Shown piece after piece: positions 44,447 to 53,227 of a DNA stretch of 64,000 nt (positions are counted from its first letter, which is position 1; each line of letters opens with the position of its first letter). The position numbers and the translations under genes are program-made. The notes beneath the pieces are model-generated. The model made no database searches, was not told the DNA's origin, and worked only from the letters and a program-made list of their open reading frames with translations. Source of the DNA: CAXXFQ01 sp963674475 (lineage in GTDB: Bacteria; Planctomycetota; Planctomycetia; Pirellulales; Thermoguttaceae); NCBI GenBank assembly GCA_963674475.2, contig CAXXFQ010000033.1, positions 620,001-684,000 of the forward strand, given 5' to 3'.

Positions 44447-46096
44447 TTATTTCGGAGCGGCTTTTTTTTCGTTTTCTTTCGGATCGATTCCTCGAAGCTT
44501 GCGAAACGTTCTTGAGAGCCGGTCCAATTGGTCCATTTTACCTTGCTGCTTGGGGGAGTTTTCCTTCGTGTCGGACTCGATGCATTTTGCTCGCGCTTCC
44601 AAAAGCACCTCGGCGATCTCGGCCGTGACTGAATCGAGCGATTTCGGTTGACCGATCGCTTGGCATTCACTCGGATCGAGCAGATTGAGAAACAGTTGGA
44701 AATCGTCCTTCTGCTGTTTGAGCCGGGCGTATCGTTTGACGATCCGATCCAGTGCCGTTGCGTCGTCGGGCGAAGCCTGTCGGATCGCGTCGGAGAGGTG
44801 CTTTAGTCCCAGGTGGTAACCTTCGATCTGGGTGGCCAGTTCCTGAAGGTTGATCACCACTTGCGGCGCCGGTTCGTCTTCGGGCTTGGTTTTTTTCGAC
44901 TTGGTCGTAAACCTGGTCGTGGTCTTCGTAGCCGGTTTTTTCGAAGAGGGCGGCGCCGGTTTGGCGACTTCTTTTTTTACCTCATGCCGGGGAACCGGAT
45001 CTTTTACCGGAGCGGGGGCCAGCGGTTTTTTCTCTTGCGGAGCCTTTTTTTCTCGGGCGCTAGGCGAAGCAGTTCGAGACGATTCAGGCCGTTTTTTTTC
45101 CGAAGGGGCCGCTTTCTTTCGAGCCAATTTCGGCGTTTCACGCGGCGCCGGTTTGGGGGTTCGAACTCCTTCTAGCGTCGCTTTGCCCGGCGGTTCTTCG
45201 CTTGGCGGTTGTTTTTCCTTTTTAGGCGTTGCTTTGGGAAGGGTCGTTTCCGGCATGGAATCGGTTGGAGCCGATTCGGGCTGCAGGGGTGACGAAGGGG
45301 GCAGCGGGGTCGGCAGTTCAGTCGGCAGTGTAGTCGGCAGCGGGGCAGGGGGGGCAGGGCGAACTGGAGGGGCGGCCGGTGGAACCGCCTTCTCGGTTGT
45401 TTCCGAAGGGGCCAGTGATGGTTCTTTCACCGAGGGGTTTTTTTTAATTGGGGATGAAAGCTTTTCGACCGAGGATGGAATCTTTTTGACCGGGGACGAA
45501 AACTTTTCGACCGGCCGGGGCGAACCAAATCGGGGGATCGCCGGAAGAGGAGCAAGCGTCGCAGGGCGTGAATTTTCCCCAGCCGTCAGGAGCCATTCGA
45601 GAAGCAGGTCGAGCTCGTCGGCCTTGGCGCCGGACTCTTGCCAGGCCAACCGGGCGATGGCCCAGGCTTGCAGGCGTTCTCGATAGGTTTTTCTGTCGCG
45701 GCGAAACGTTTGATAAACGGCAAGCCGATACGCCCGACTCAAACGGCTGATCGCTTCGGTTTCGGCCAACACGACTTGGTCCAAGAACCGTTCGACCGAT
45801 TGCTTGAAACCGGGCCGCTCGTCGACAAACGCGGTCAGCAACTTCTCGTTCTGGTCGTGACGATACCGGGAAGAAACCCGATCCGAGATAATCTGATCGG
45901 CCCGATCGAAACGCCGCAGCATCGCGACGGCCCAGCCTCGGCGGACTGATCGATCGGTCGAGGTCGGCAGATCGATTTTTCCTTCAGGCGCGATCGATTC
46001 GGGTGTCTGGGCCAGATCAGTTTGGGCGACTGCCGGAACCGGAAGCCCGATCATCAAAATGGAGGTCAAGATCAAGAGTAAAGCGTGTCGGCTCAT
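44447..46096 (-). CDS. Secreted Pro/Lys-rich protein of unknown function
   Basis: A 549-residue protein with a signal peptide (MSRHALLLILTSILMIGLPVPAVA). An alpha-helical domain (about 45-185) is followed by a long low-complexity Pro/Lys/Ser/Glu linker (about 185-420). It includes SSVEKL/SSPVKK-type short repeats and TAP-like runs. A helical C-terminal domain (about 420-549) ends the protein. The ATG at 46096 is taken because longer frames run into a MITE-like element just upstream. I do not recognise either globular domain. A periplasmic or wall-spanning role is possible. Confidence 0.7.
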   Translation of the reverse strand: MSRHALLLILTSILMIGLPVPAVAQTDLAQTPESIAPEGKIDLPTSTDRSVRRGWAVAMLRRFDRADQIISDRVSSRYRHDQNEKLLTAFVDERPGFKQSVERFLDQVVLAETEAISRLSRAYRLAVYQTFRRDRKTYRERLQAWAIARLAWQESGAKADELDLLLEWLLTAGENSRPATLAPLPAIPRFGSPRPVEKFSSPVKKIPSSVEKLSSPIKKNPSVKEPSLAPSETTEKAVPPAAPPVRPAPPAPLPTTLPTELPTPLPPSSPLQPESAPTDSMPETTLPKATPKKEKQPPSEEPPGKATLEGVRTPKPAPRETPKLARKKAAPSEKKRPESSRTASPSAREKKAPQEKKPLAPAPVKDPVPRHEVKKEVAKPAPPSSKKPATKTTTRFTTKSKKTKPEDEPAPQVVINLQELATQIEGYHLGLKHLSDAIRQASPDDATALDRIVKRYARLKQQKDDFQLFLNLLDPSECQAIGQPKSLDSVTAEIAEVLLEARAKCIESDTKENSPKQQGKMDQLDRLSRTFRKLRGIDPKENEKKAAPK

Positions 46097-46139
46097 CGCG
46101 ATTTTTGCTTCCTTGCAAACGGCTTTTTTAAGTTTCTTA

Positions 46140-46302
46140 GAAGGTGTTTCAAAATTGCTTTCAGTCTTGAGGACGAGCGAATTTTTGTTCACGCAAGGAA
46201 CCAAATCGCAGGCATGTCCGTAGATATGGCGAGATTTTGTGACGAAGCTCAGCAGGCAAAAAGATCGCTTGTAGTCCAAATTGAGGTTTTGAAATGCCCT
46301 CT
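46140..46302. mobile_element. MITE-like element, copy 1
   Basis: A 163-bp non-coding unit. Its left end GAAGGTGTTTCAAAA and right end TTTTGAAATGCCCTC are inverted repeats, and it is homologous along its whole length to 51907-52067. Shared internal blocks include AAATCGCAGGCAT, ATATGGCGAGATTTTGTGAC and CCAAATTGAGGTTTTGAAA. Its right end touches the stop codon of the M20 peptidase gene. It has no transposase. Confidence 0.75.
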
Positions 46303-47671
46303 AGGCTTTGACTTTGGCCAGCTCGTGCCAAAGGTAGGCACTGGCTCGAATCGCTCGATGAAAGTCGGCCAGTGAAAATTTTTCGTTAGGGCTGTGGATA
46401 TTGTCATCGTCTTGCCCCCAACCCAAAAGCAGGGGGGCGGCCTTGAGCTTTTCGGATAATTGGGCGACGATCGGGATCGAACCGCCTTCTCGCATGAAAA
46501 CCGGTCGAACGTCGAACGCCCGCCGGATCGCCTCGGCGGCCGCTTCGATCCACGGACTCTCGGGCGAAACCCGCATCCCCGGGGATCCGACTCCGGCCGA
46601 AAAGGTCATCCGAATGCCGGGAGGGCAAATCGCTTGAAGCTGATCGCTTAACGCCGCGATGATTTTTTGCGGGTCCTGGTTCGGAACCAGTCGAAAGCTG
46701 ATCTTCGCGCTGGCCCGCGCGGGGATGATCGTCTTGTTCCCCTCGCCTTGATAACCGGCCGTCAAACCGCAGATGTCGAAGGTCGGACGAACCCAGCGGC
46801 GCCCGAGGGTCGTATACCCTGTTTCGCCGTCCAGGACCGAGACACCCAACTCTTCGGCGTAATGGGTTTCGTCGAAGGGCAATTCGTCAAGCTGTCGGTT
46901 TTCTTTTTCGGAAAGCGTTTCCACGTCGTCGTAGAAACCGGGGATGGTAATTCGCCGTTTTTCATCACGCAACGTGGCCAGCATCTCACACAACGCGATG
47001 GCCGGATTGGTCAACGTGCCGCCGAACGCGCCGGAGTGAAGATCCCGGTTGGGTCCCTCAAGTGTCAGTTCGCCGTAAATGATTCCTCGCAAGCCGCAGG
47101 TGATGGCCGGTTGGCCGGGGCCGAATTGGCTTGAATCGCTGACGACCAGACAGTCGCAGGCTAAGTCATCCCCGTTCTCTTCGAGATATTCGTCGATTGC
47201 GTTTCCTTCGGATTCCTCTTCTCCTTCGATCAAAAACTTGATGTTGACCGGCAAGTGCCCCTCGGTCTGAAGGAGCGCTTCGACCCCTTTGAGATGGGTG
47301 AACAGTTGTCCCTTGTCGTCCGAGGCGCCGCGAGCAAAAAGTTTGCCGTCGCGGATCGTCGGTTCGAACGGCGGCGTGGTCCAGGCGTCGAGCGGATCGA
47401 CCGGTTGCACGTCGTAATGGCCATAGACCAAAACGGTCGGCGCGTCGGGCGCTTCGAGCCTTTCGGCATAGACAAGCGGGTGGCCTTCGGTAGCGATCAA
47501 ATCACTCGAAAAGCCAAGCCGATCGAACTGATCAACCAGCCATTTGGCGCTGCGACGAACCTCGTCGACGTAACGCGAGTCGGCGCTGACACTGGGAATC
47601 TTCAGCCATTGGCAAAGTTCTTTTTCAAAACGTTCCGCGTTTTCGGTCAGGTACGATTCTAGTTTCGGCAT
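46301..47671 (-). CDS. M20-family metallopeptidase (dipeptidase-like)
   Basis: A 456-residue zinc peptidase of the M20 (DapE/ArgE/carnosinase) group. The metal sites are VYGHYDVQPVDP, GASDDKGQLFTHLKG and FLIEGEEESEG; a dimerisation lid (LHSGAFGGTLTNPA) follows. The C-terminal metal histidine is missing from the usual place only in appearance, because the region GWGQDDDNIHSPNEKFSL provides it. It probably cleaves cytoplasmic dipeptides. The stop codon overlaps the end of the MITE-like element. Confidence 0.9.
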   Translation of the reverse strand: MPKLESYLTENAERFEKELCQWLKIPSVSADSRYVDEVRRSAKWLVDQFDRLGFSSDLIATEGHPLVYAERLEAPDAPTVLVYGHYDVQPVDPLDAWTTPPFEPTIRDGKLFARGASDDKGQLFTHLKGVEALLQTEGHLPVNIKFLIEGEEESEGNAIDEYLEENGDDLACDCLVVSDSSQFGPGQPAITCGLRGIIYGELTLEGPNRDLHSGAFGGTLTNPAIALCEMLATLRDEKRRITIPGFYDDVETLSEKENRQLDELPFDETHYAEELGVSVLDGETGYTTLGRRWVRPTFDICGLTAGYQGEGNKTIIPARASAKISFRLVPNQDPQKIIAALSDQLQAICPPGIRMTFSAGVGSPGMRVSPESPWIEAAAEAIRRAFDVRPVFMREGGSIPIVAQLSEKLKAAPLLLGWGQDDDNIHSPNEKFSLADFHRAIRASAYLWHELAKVKA

Positions 47672-48032
47672 GGAAAAATAGATCCGCTTTTAAAGGGAGG
47701 GGAACGAAATCGGCCGAGAAGTAGGGGCCGTGTTTGTCAAAAGACCAAAGGTGATATTTCGACGGTGGAAGTTCTCACTCAAGCTTAGGATAAGTTAAGC
47801 AAAAAGGGAACCCGGATTTGCCGAGACGTGCCGCCGCTTCGGTAAAGGGTGAAAAATTAGGTAAAAAAGTAATTAAGGCAGCCTGGGCGGTATAGGCGGG
47901 CGTTCTGAGGCAAATTTGTGATTAAAGAACAGATATTTTACCTGAAATCCACCTTTCTCCGCTTGATAAAAATATGTAAATTACAGACCTTACGGGGAGT
48001 GTGAGTAAAACGATAAACCCCCAGGTTTGGGA
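47672..48032. other. Intergenic, no gene seen
   Basis: About 360 bases between divergent genes. I see no strong hairpin, repeat or small gene. It should hold the two divergent promoters. Confidence 0.4.
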
Positions 48033-49304
48033 ATGTCGCGTTTTTGGTCAACCTTTTTCCTGTTGCGTCGTTGTGACATCGAATCGGGAATGGTTTGGAT
48101 GGGCTTTGCGTTGCGCATCTGGATTGTTCTGGCGGTCGCGGTATGCGTGAAGTCGATTGTCCAACCGTTTGACCATTCGGTCTACCCGGTTTTTGCCGAA
48201 GGGGCCCGTCATTGGTGGGCCGATATGCCGCTTTACATCGCCTATCACGGAACGGATTTGTTTCGGTATAGTCCGGCGTTTGCCCTGTTCATGACCCCGT
48301 TTTCGTGCTTTCCCCACTGGCTTGGCGGGATTTTCTGGAACCTCTTCAATATCGGGCTTTATCTTTGCGGAGCCCATGTTTTGGTGCGGGAAGTATTGCC
48401 GGGCACCTGGTCGATCAAGAAAGAAGCCCTGTGGCTGGCGCTGATCGGGCTCGGTTCGATTCGAGGGATCTGGTCGGGCCAATCGAACACGCTTTTAATG
48501 GCGTTGGTGTTTTTCGGACTGGCGGCGGTGGCTCGAAAGCGATGGTGGTCGGCCGCGTGGCTTTTGATGGGGCCGGTCTTTCTGAAACTTTGGCCGATTG
48601 CCCTGGTGATGCTCTTGGCCGCTCGCTGGCCGAAACAACTGATCGGCCGTTTTGCGGCCACTTTTGCCGCCTTGGCCTTGATTCCTTTCGCGACGCGGCC
48701 GCTTGCGATTGTTGTTGACCATTACTGTCAATGGTACACGGCGCTTTCGGCAACGTCGGGGGTTCGTTGGGCCGGATTTCGCGATGCCTGGACTTTGATG
48801 GAACCGTTCGGTCGGCCGAATATGACCCTGATGTGGACGTTACGCCTCACGACGGCGGTTGCCGTTTTGGGATGGACCCTTTATCAGGCCCGACGAAGCG
48901 AACGAACCAAGTATTATCTGGCGAACACGCTTGCAATGTGGGCCGGTTGGATTTTGCTTTTCGGGCCCAGTTCCGAGCGGCTTACCTACCTGATTCTCGC
49001 TCCGGTCGCCGGGTGGATTGTTTTGGAAGCCTTTTCTCGACGGCAGGGACGGACCTGGGCCACGATGGCGTGGATAACCCTTTTCGCTTTGGGTACCGGT
49101 GGGGTGGAACGGGCTCTGAAGCCGACCTTTGCCGCCGCACCGGCCATTTTGCCTTTCGGCGTGGTTTTGTTGATCGCCTGGCTCTTGTGGTACCAGCGTG
49201 GGCCGATCGAGGACGAGCCGGTTTTGCCAGAAGCGAAGACGGCCGAAACGGTTGAATCTTCTTCGACCAAATCCTGGTCGAAAACCAACAGTCATGCCGC
49301 GTGA
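48033..49304 (+). CDS. GT87-like (DUF2029) membrane glycosyltransferase
   Basis: A 423-residue polytopic protein with about 9-10 membrane helices. It has the GT87/DUF2029 pattern: an early periplasmic acidic/aromatic loop (PVFAEGARHWWADMPLYIAYHGTDLFRYSPAFALFM) and a helix ending in GQSNTLLMALVFFGLAA. This is the C-type membrane glycosyltransferase class that uses polyprenyl-phosphate sugars. The ATG at 48033 follows GGGAATG; a TTG six bases earlier is in frame. It has no operon partner and converges with the nitrilase gene. Confidence 0.8.
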   Translation: MSRFWSTFFLLRRCDIESGMVWMGFALRIWIVLAVAVCVKSIVQPFDHSVYPVFAEGARHWWADMPLYIAYHGTDLFRYSPAFALFMTPFSCFPHWLGGIFWNLFNIGLYLCGAHVLVREVLPGTWSIKKEALWLALIGLGSIRGIWSGQSNTLLMALVFFGLAAVARKRWWSAAWLLMGPVFLKLWPIALVMLLAARWPKQLIGRFAATFAALALIPFATRPLAIVVDHYCQWYTALSATSGVRWAGFRDAWTLMEPFGRPNMTLMWTLRLTTAVAVLGWTLYQARRSERTKYYLANTLAMWAGWILLFGPSSERLTYLILAPVAGWIVLEAFSRRQGRTWATMAWITLFALGTGGVERALKPTFAAAPAILPFGVVLLIAWLLWYQRGPIEDEPVLPEAKTAETVESSSTKSWSKTNSHAA

Positions 49305-49327
49305 GCCGTTCTCGATTTTTGCGTCGG

Positions 49328-50404
49328 CTACTTTTCTTGCGAACGGACTTCTTGAAGCTTCTCGCGGCGCCGGGCTCGGGATCGGTCCAAATACTCATCG
49401 AGCGTTTCCAGGTCGAACTCCTCGATAAAATCTTCCACCGTCTTCTCCGGATGCAGCGACGAAATGAGATAAATCCCTTCCGGACTGGCCGCTTCGATCT
49501 GAACGTACGGGCCGTATTTCTTCTTAAGTGCCGGAATTTTTTTGATGTTGAAGTCGATGTGGACGACTTTCGAATCGAGGTTGATTCGCGTGAAGATGAT
49601 CCGTTGGTAATGGCTCGATTCGTTCAGCTTTCGGCCTAACGGATCGTAGACGACCCCGTTTTCATGGGGCACCGAGCTGGCAATAAACATTCGATTTTGC
49701 ATCGCGATCGCCGGAACCATTCGTCCGCCGCGAAACATCGACAGGAAGCAGAGCAGTTCGACATTCTGTTTTTTGTACTCAATAAAAAGTTCTTCGAAGT
49801 TCAGGTCGAAACAGATTGCCGCCGCGATTCGACCGAAATCGGTGTCGAAAACGGTCGCTTCGGTTCCGGGAATGACTCCGCCGTCAATTTCGCCGACGGT
49901 CGGAAACAGCTTGTCGTAATGGCCGACCACGTTTCCTTCGCGGTCGAAGAGGACAGCGCTGTTGTGACGCCCTTTTCCATGGGGATCTTTTCGCCAATAG
50001 GACGCCATGAGGTAGGTGTGATATTGTTTCGCCTTGCGCGAGAGAAGTTTCGTGATCGGGCCCCCTTCGGGCAGCAGATCCGATTTGGCATCCTTTTCTT
50101 CCCGACTGGCCGAGCGGGGCGAGTTTTGCATAACGCCCTCGGTCATCAAGATCAGATCGGGTTGGTCCAACGCTGCCTGATCAATGAATTTCTCGGCCGT
50201 TTCCAGCGAAAGGCGAGGGCCATAACAGATCGACGAGATTCCGACCAGTTGACGCCCGGTCTTCCCGAGTTTTTTCTCCCCGGCAGGCAGGGTGGCGTTG
50301 GCCGCTTGGGCTGGCGGAATCAGGAAACAGAAAGAGACGGTCATCGTCAAAGTGAAAACGGCCAGAGCGAACCACCATGATCGATTCGAGGCGGGATGTT
50401 TCAT
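49328..50404 (-). CDS. Secreted nitrilase-superfamily hydrolase
   Basis: A 358-residue carbon-nitrogen hydrolase. It has a signal peptide (about 1-35, ending PPAQAANA) and the catalytic triad E89 (LMTEGVMQ), K165 (HYDKLFPTVGEI) and C198 (AAAICFDLNFEE). The secreted location is unusual for nitrilases but common in Planctomycetota and Bacteroidota polysaccharide-use loci. It probably hydrolyses an amide outside the cytoplasm. The start is the ATG at 50404, just after the modular hairpin repeat. It lies next to a glucuronoyl esterase gene on the same strand. Confidence 0.85.
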   Translation of the reverse strand: MKHPASNRSWWFALAVFTLTMTVSFCFLIPPAQAANATLPAGEKKLGKTGRQLVGISSICYGPRLSLETAEKFIDQAALDQPDLILMTEGVMQNSPRSASREEKDAKSDLLPEGGPITKLLSRKAKQYHTYLMASYWRKDPHGKGRHNSAVLFDREGNVVGHYDKLFPTVGEIDGGVIPGTEATVFDTDFGRIAAAICFDLNFEELFIEYKKQNVELLCFLSMFRGGRMVPAIAMQNRMFIASSVPHENGVVYDPLGRKLNESSHYQRIIFTRINLDSKVVHIDFNIKKIPALKKKYGPYVQIEAASPEGIYLISSLHPEKTVEDFIEEFDLETLDEYLDRSRARRREKLQEVRSQEK

Positions 50405-50437
50405 GATATCCTTCAAGGTTGTTATGCGAAAAAAGGA

Positions 50438-50550
50438 GCGACGGCTTTGCCGTCGCCTGTTTTGTTTTAACGAGGGGAAACATTTTGAAAATAGTTTCCC
50501 CTCAAGCTCCCCTTCAAAAACTTTTTGGACCAGGATTGCTTCGCAATCCC
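50438..50550. repeat. Modular hairpin repeat, copy 1
   Basis: Three stems in order: GCGACGGC/GCCGTCGC (50438-50456), GAGGGGAAAC/GTTTCCCCTC (50472-50503) and GGATTGC/GCAATCC (50533-50549). A conserved CTCCCCTTCAAAAACTTTTT stretch joins the last two. The same order is found at 56163-56397. It overlaps the last codons of the esterase gene. Confidence 0.75.
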
Positions 50551-51857
50551 TCTGTGTGGTAAAGCTTGTCAAAGAAGTTTAGGTATTGGTCCCAGTCGAA
50601 GTCGGTGACGTTGTGTCTCCCTTGGCGGACGTGGTAGCCGATCGTCCCTTGGTCGGCTGGTTGGTCGACTTCGGGCATCGTGTCGGCCGACACGCCCTTG
50701 AGTCCGAAAAGTTCGTAGACTCCCGAGGCGTGCAAGGTCGAGAGGAATTCACCCTTCGGGTCGGCCCAACGATCTTCGACCGCGCTGGCGACGTAAACCG
50801 GTCGCGGCGCCATCAGGGCGATGAGCATGTGCTGGTCGACGGGCATTTCGTCTTCGCGGTCGGCGTACTTTTTCCAGTTCTCGCAGAACCAGTAGCCGAT
50901 CACATCCTTCATGAAGCCGTAGGTTTCGCCGAATTTTCGTCGGCTCAAGGCGGCGCCGCCGCACCCGGAGTCGTTCGAGATGACCAGGGCGAACCGCTCA
51001 TCGGTTGCCCCTGCCCAAAGCGACGTCTTGCCCAAGCGGGAATGGCCCATGACGGCGACCCGCCGCGCGTCGACGCCAGTTTCGGTTTCGAGATAATCCA
51101 TTGCCCGGCTCAAGCCCCAGGCCCACGCGCTGATCGAACCCCACTGGTTCGGGTCGGGGCGGGTTTGTCCTTCGCGGTAGAAGTGCGGGTGGATGCCGTT
51201 TTGAAAACCGTCGTTGAAGTCGGGATCGATGTCGCCGTAATAGACGGTAGCCAGGGCATAGCCGCGATCCAGGATTTTTTCGACGGGCCAGCGCGATTGC
51301 GAGGTGCCCCGACTGGCCTCGGTCGCTCGGTGGTTTTTGATCCCCTTCTTTTTATTGGATCGCATCCATCGGTCGGAAAGGGTGATTTTCGGATCGGGAT
51401 GGATCGAGTGGTTCCCGAAGAAGTTCAAGGCCAAGAAGGCGGGCACGGGCCCCTTCGCGTTTTTGGGCAGGTAGAGCATCAGCCGCATCGACGGGCCATT
51501 GGCTTCTTTGGTGAAATGGACGACGACCTCTTTGCGGACCGCGCGGCCGTCGAGCGCGTCGGGGTCGACCAGGGCCGTTTCGAACCAAAGCGCCTCGGGG
51601 CGTCCGGGCGCCTTGCCGTAGATCTCTTTTTCGAAGAGGGCGAGGATCTCGGGCCGTCGGACATCGGTCCAGGTCTTGGCGTCGGTGACCGGTTTGCCGT
51701 GGCTGTCGATCAACGGATCGGGCAGGGTGTATTCGGGGACTTTTGCCTCGTCGTAATTAGGGGCAAACTTGGCCGCCTCGGCCGAGATGGACAGGAGGGC
51801 AAGTGAGCAGAATAGTCCGAGGCAAAATTGCCATTTGGTGCAAAATCGGGCGGGCAT
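50514..51857 (-). CDS. Secreted CE15 glucuronoyl esterase
   Basis: A 447-residue alpha/beta-hydrolase of carbohydrate esterase family 15, which cuts the ester bond between lignin alcohols and 4-O-methyl-glucuronic acid in xylan. A signal peptide (about 1-28) precedes DVRRPEILALFEKEIYGKAPGRPE. The nucleophile serine is in VMGHSRLGKTSLWAGA, the acid region is MAPRPVYVASAVEDRWADPKGEF, and the histidine is in GRHNVTDFDW. The last about 12 residues (GLRSNPGPKSF) are encoded by the hairpin repeat, so the C-terminus may have been extended by it. The start is ATG at 51857; upstream frames enter the MITE-like element. Confidence 0.88.
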   Translation of the reverse strand: MPARFCTKWQFCLGLFCSLALLSISAEAAKFAPNYDEAKVPEYTLPDPLIDSHGKPVTDAKTWTDVRRPEILALFEKEIYGKAPGRPEALWFETALVDPDALDGRAVRKEVVVHFTKEANGPSMRLMLYLPKNAKGPVPAFLALNFFGNHSIHPDPKITLSDRWMRSNKKKGIKNHRATEASRGTSQSRWPVEKILDRGYALATVYYGDIDPDFNDGFQNGIHPHFYREGQTRPDPNQWGSISAWAWGLSRAMDYLETETGVDARRVAVMGHSRLGKTSLWAGATDERFALVISNDSGCGGAALSRRKFGETYGFMKDVIGYWFCENWKKYADREDEMPVDQHMLIALMAPRPVYVASAVEDRWADPKGEFLSTLHASGVYELFGLKGVSADTMPEVDQPADQGTIGYHVRQGRHNVTDFDWDQYLNFFDKLYHTEGLRSNPGPKSF

Positions 51858-51906
51858 GGGGATAGACCTTTTTCGGCAGAAGGAAATCGGGAGGGAAAGA
51901 TACTTA

Positions 51907-52067
51907 GAGGGCGTTTCAAAACCTGCTTTGGTTGCGAAAGCAAGGATTTTTGTTTGCTGGCAAGGAGCAAAATCGCAGGCATATTGGGCGATATGGCGAG
52001 ATTTTGTGACGCCCTCCAGCGGACAAAAAAATCGCTTACAGCCCAAATTGAGGTTTTGAAATGCCCT
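51907..52067. mobile_element. MITE-like element, copy 2
   Basis: A 161-bp unit with ends GAGGGCGTTTCAAAACC and (inverted) GAGGGCATTTCAAAACC, homologous to 46140-46302. Both copies are preceded by CTTA, consistent with a short target duplication ending in TA. It carries no gene. Confidence 0.78.
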
Positions 52068-52210
52068 CGAACCATCTTCTTATAAGGATATCTGTCGCTA
52101 CGGCTTGAATCAACCCATTCAAGGTCCCCCCGTGGTCTTTTTGTCGAGGAAGATTACAATAAAGGGCTGTTTTTGATTTGCGATTTTTTCTCCTTCACGA
52201 GGAATTTGCC

Positions 52211-53170
52211 TTGAATCTTTTCGCTTCGTCCTCGGACGTTTCGTCCGCAGACGGTTCGTCCCCGGTGGTGGTCGGGTTGGGAGAGATCCTTTGGGACCTG
52301 CTGCCCGAAGGAAAACAGTTGGGGGGCGCCCCGGCCAATTTCGCCTACCATGCCAAACAGTTCGGCGCCGACGCCTATGTTGTCAGCGCGGTTGGCGACG
52401 ATGCGCTGGGGCAGGAGATTTTTGAACAGCTCGATGCGCTCGGGATTCCACGCGACTATGTGTCCGTCGAGAGCGGCTCTCCGACCGGTACCGTTTCGGT
52501 CGAGTTGGACGAAAAAGGAGTTCCGACGTATGTGATCCACGAAGGGGTCGCCTGGGACGCGATCGGCCTTTCCGACGCACTTTTGGAACTGGCGAAGAAG
52601 ACCGACGCGGTCTGTTACGGGTCGCTGGCCCAACGATGCGGTATCTCGCGCGAGACGATCCTGTCTTTTTTGCGAGCGACGCCGGAGGATTGCCTTCGAA
52701 TTTTCGACATCAACTTAAGACAACATTATTTCGACGCGGTCACGGTTCGTGACGGGTTGGCCTTGGCGCGGATCCTGAAGATCAACGACGAGGAACTGCC
52801 GGTGGTGGCGAGGCTGTTGGGTTTGAATAATGGAAAGCCGAGGTCGCTTGAAGAGACCGCTTTGGACTTGTGCGACAAGTTCGATCTGGAAATGGTCGTT
52901 TTGACCTGTGGCGCCGAAGGGGCGATTCGGATCGGGCCGGGTAGTGTGATCGAGCACGGCGAAGGGGCGATCGAGCGTTACGAAGGGGAAGCGGTCAAGG
53001 TGGTCGACACGGTCGGCGCGGGCGACTCGTTTACCGCGGCGATTGCCGCCGGGTTGTTGGCCCGGATCGAGCCGGATCGAGTCTTTCGGCATGCGGCCCG
53101 CGTGGCCGGGTATGTCTGCACCCAAGCCGGAGCGACACCGACATTGCCGGAATCGTTGAGGCTCGTTTGA
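52211..53170 (+). CDS. PfkB-family carbohydrate kinase (fructokinase-like)
   Basis: A 319-residue ribokinase-fold sugar kinase. The substrate region is LGEILWDLLPEGKQLGGAPANFAYHAKQFG. An NLRQHYFDA strand follows, then the ATP/anion-hole motif VVDTVGAGDSFTAAIAAGLL with the catalytic aspartate. The pattern is closest to fructokinases. No ATG is available. The TTG at 52211, seven bases after GAGGAA, is the best start; a TTG at 52178 is in frame. It would phosphorylate a hexose from polysaccharide breakdown. Confidence 0.85.
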   Translation: MNLFASSSDVSSADGSSPVVVGLGEILWDLLPEGKQLGGAPANFAYHAKQFGADAYVVSAVGDDALGQEIFEQLDALGIPRDYVSVESGSPTGTVSVELDEKGVPTYVIHEGVAWDAIGLSDALLELAKKTDAVCYGSLAQRCGISRETILSFLRATPEDCLRIFDINLRQHYFDAVTVRDGLALARILKINDEELPVVARLLGLNNGKPRSLEETALDLCDKFDLEMVVLTCGAEGAIRIGPGSVIEHGEGAIERYEGEAVKVVDTVGAGDSFTAAIAAGLLARIEPDRVFRHAARVAGYVCTQAGATPTLPESLRLV

Positions 53171-53227
53171 GCGGTTGGAGTACCAAGATTTCTAAACGAA
53201 TAAGAAGCAATTGACGCCGCTTCGTTT

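Noticed and set aside
44447..46279. N-terminal extension of the secreted Pro/Lys-rich protein to 46279, and of the esterase to 52046.
   Set aside because: Both extensions are translations of the MITE-like element, which explains their similarity; signal peptides begin at 46096 and 51857.
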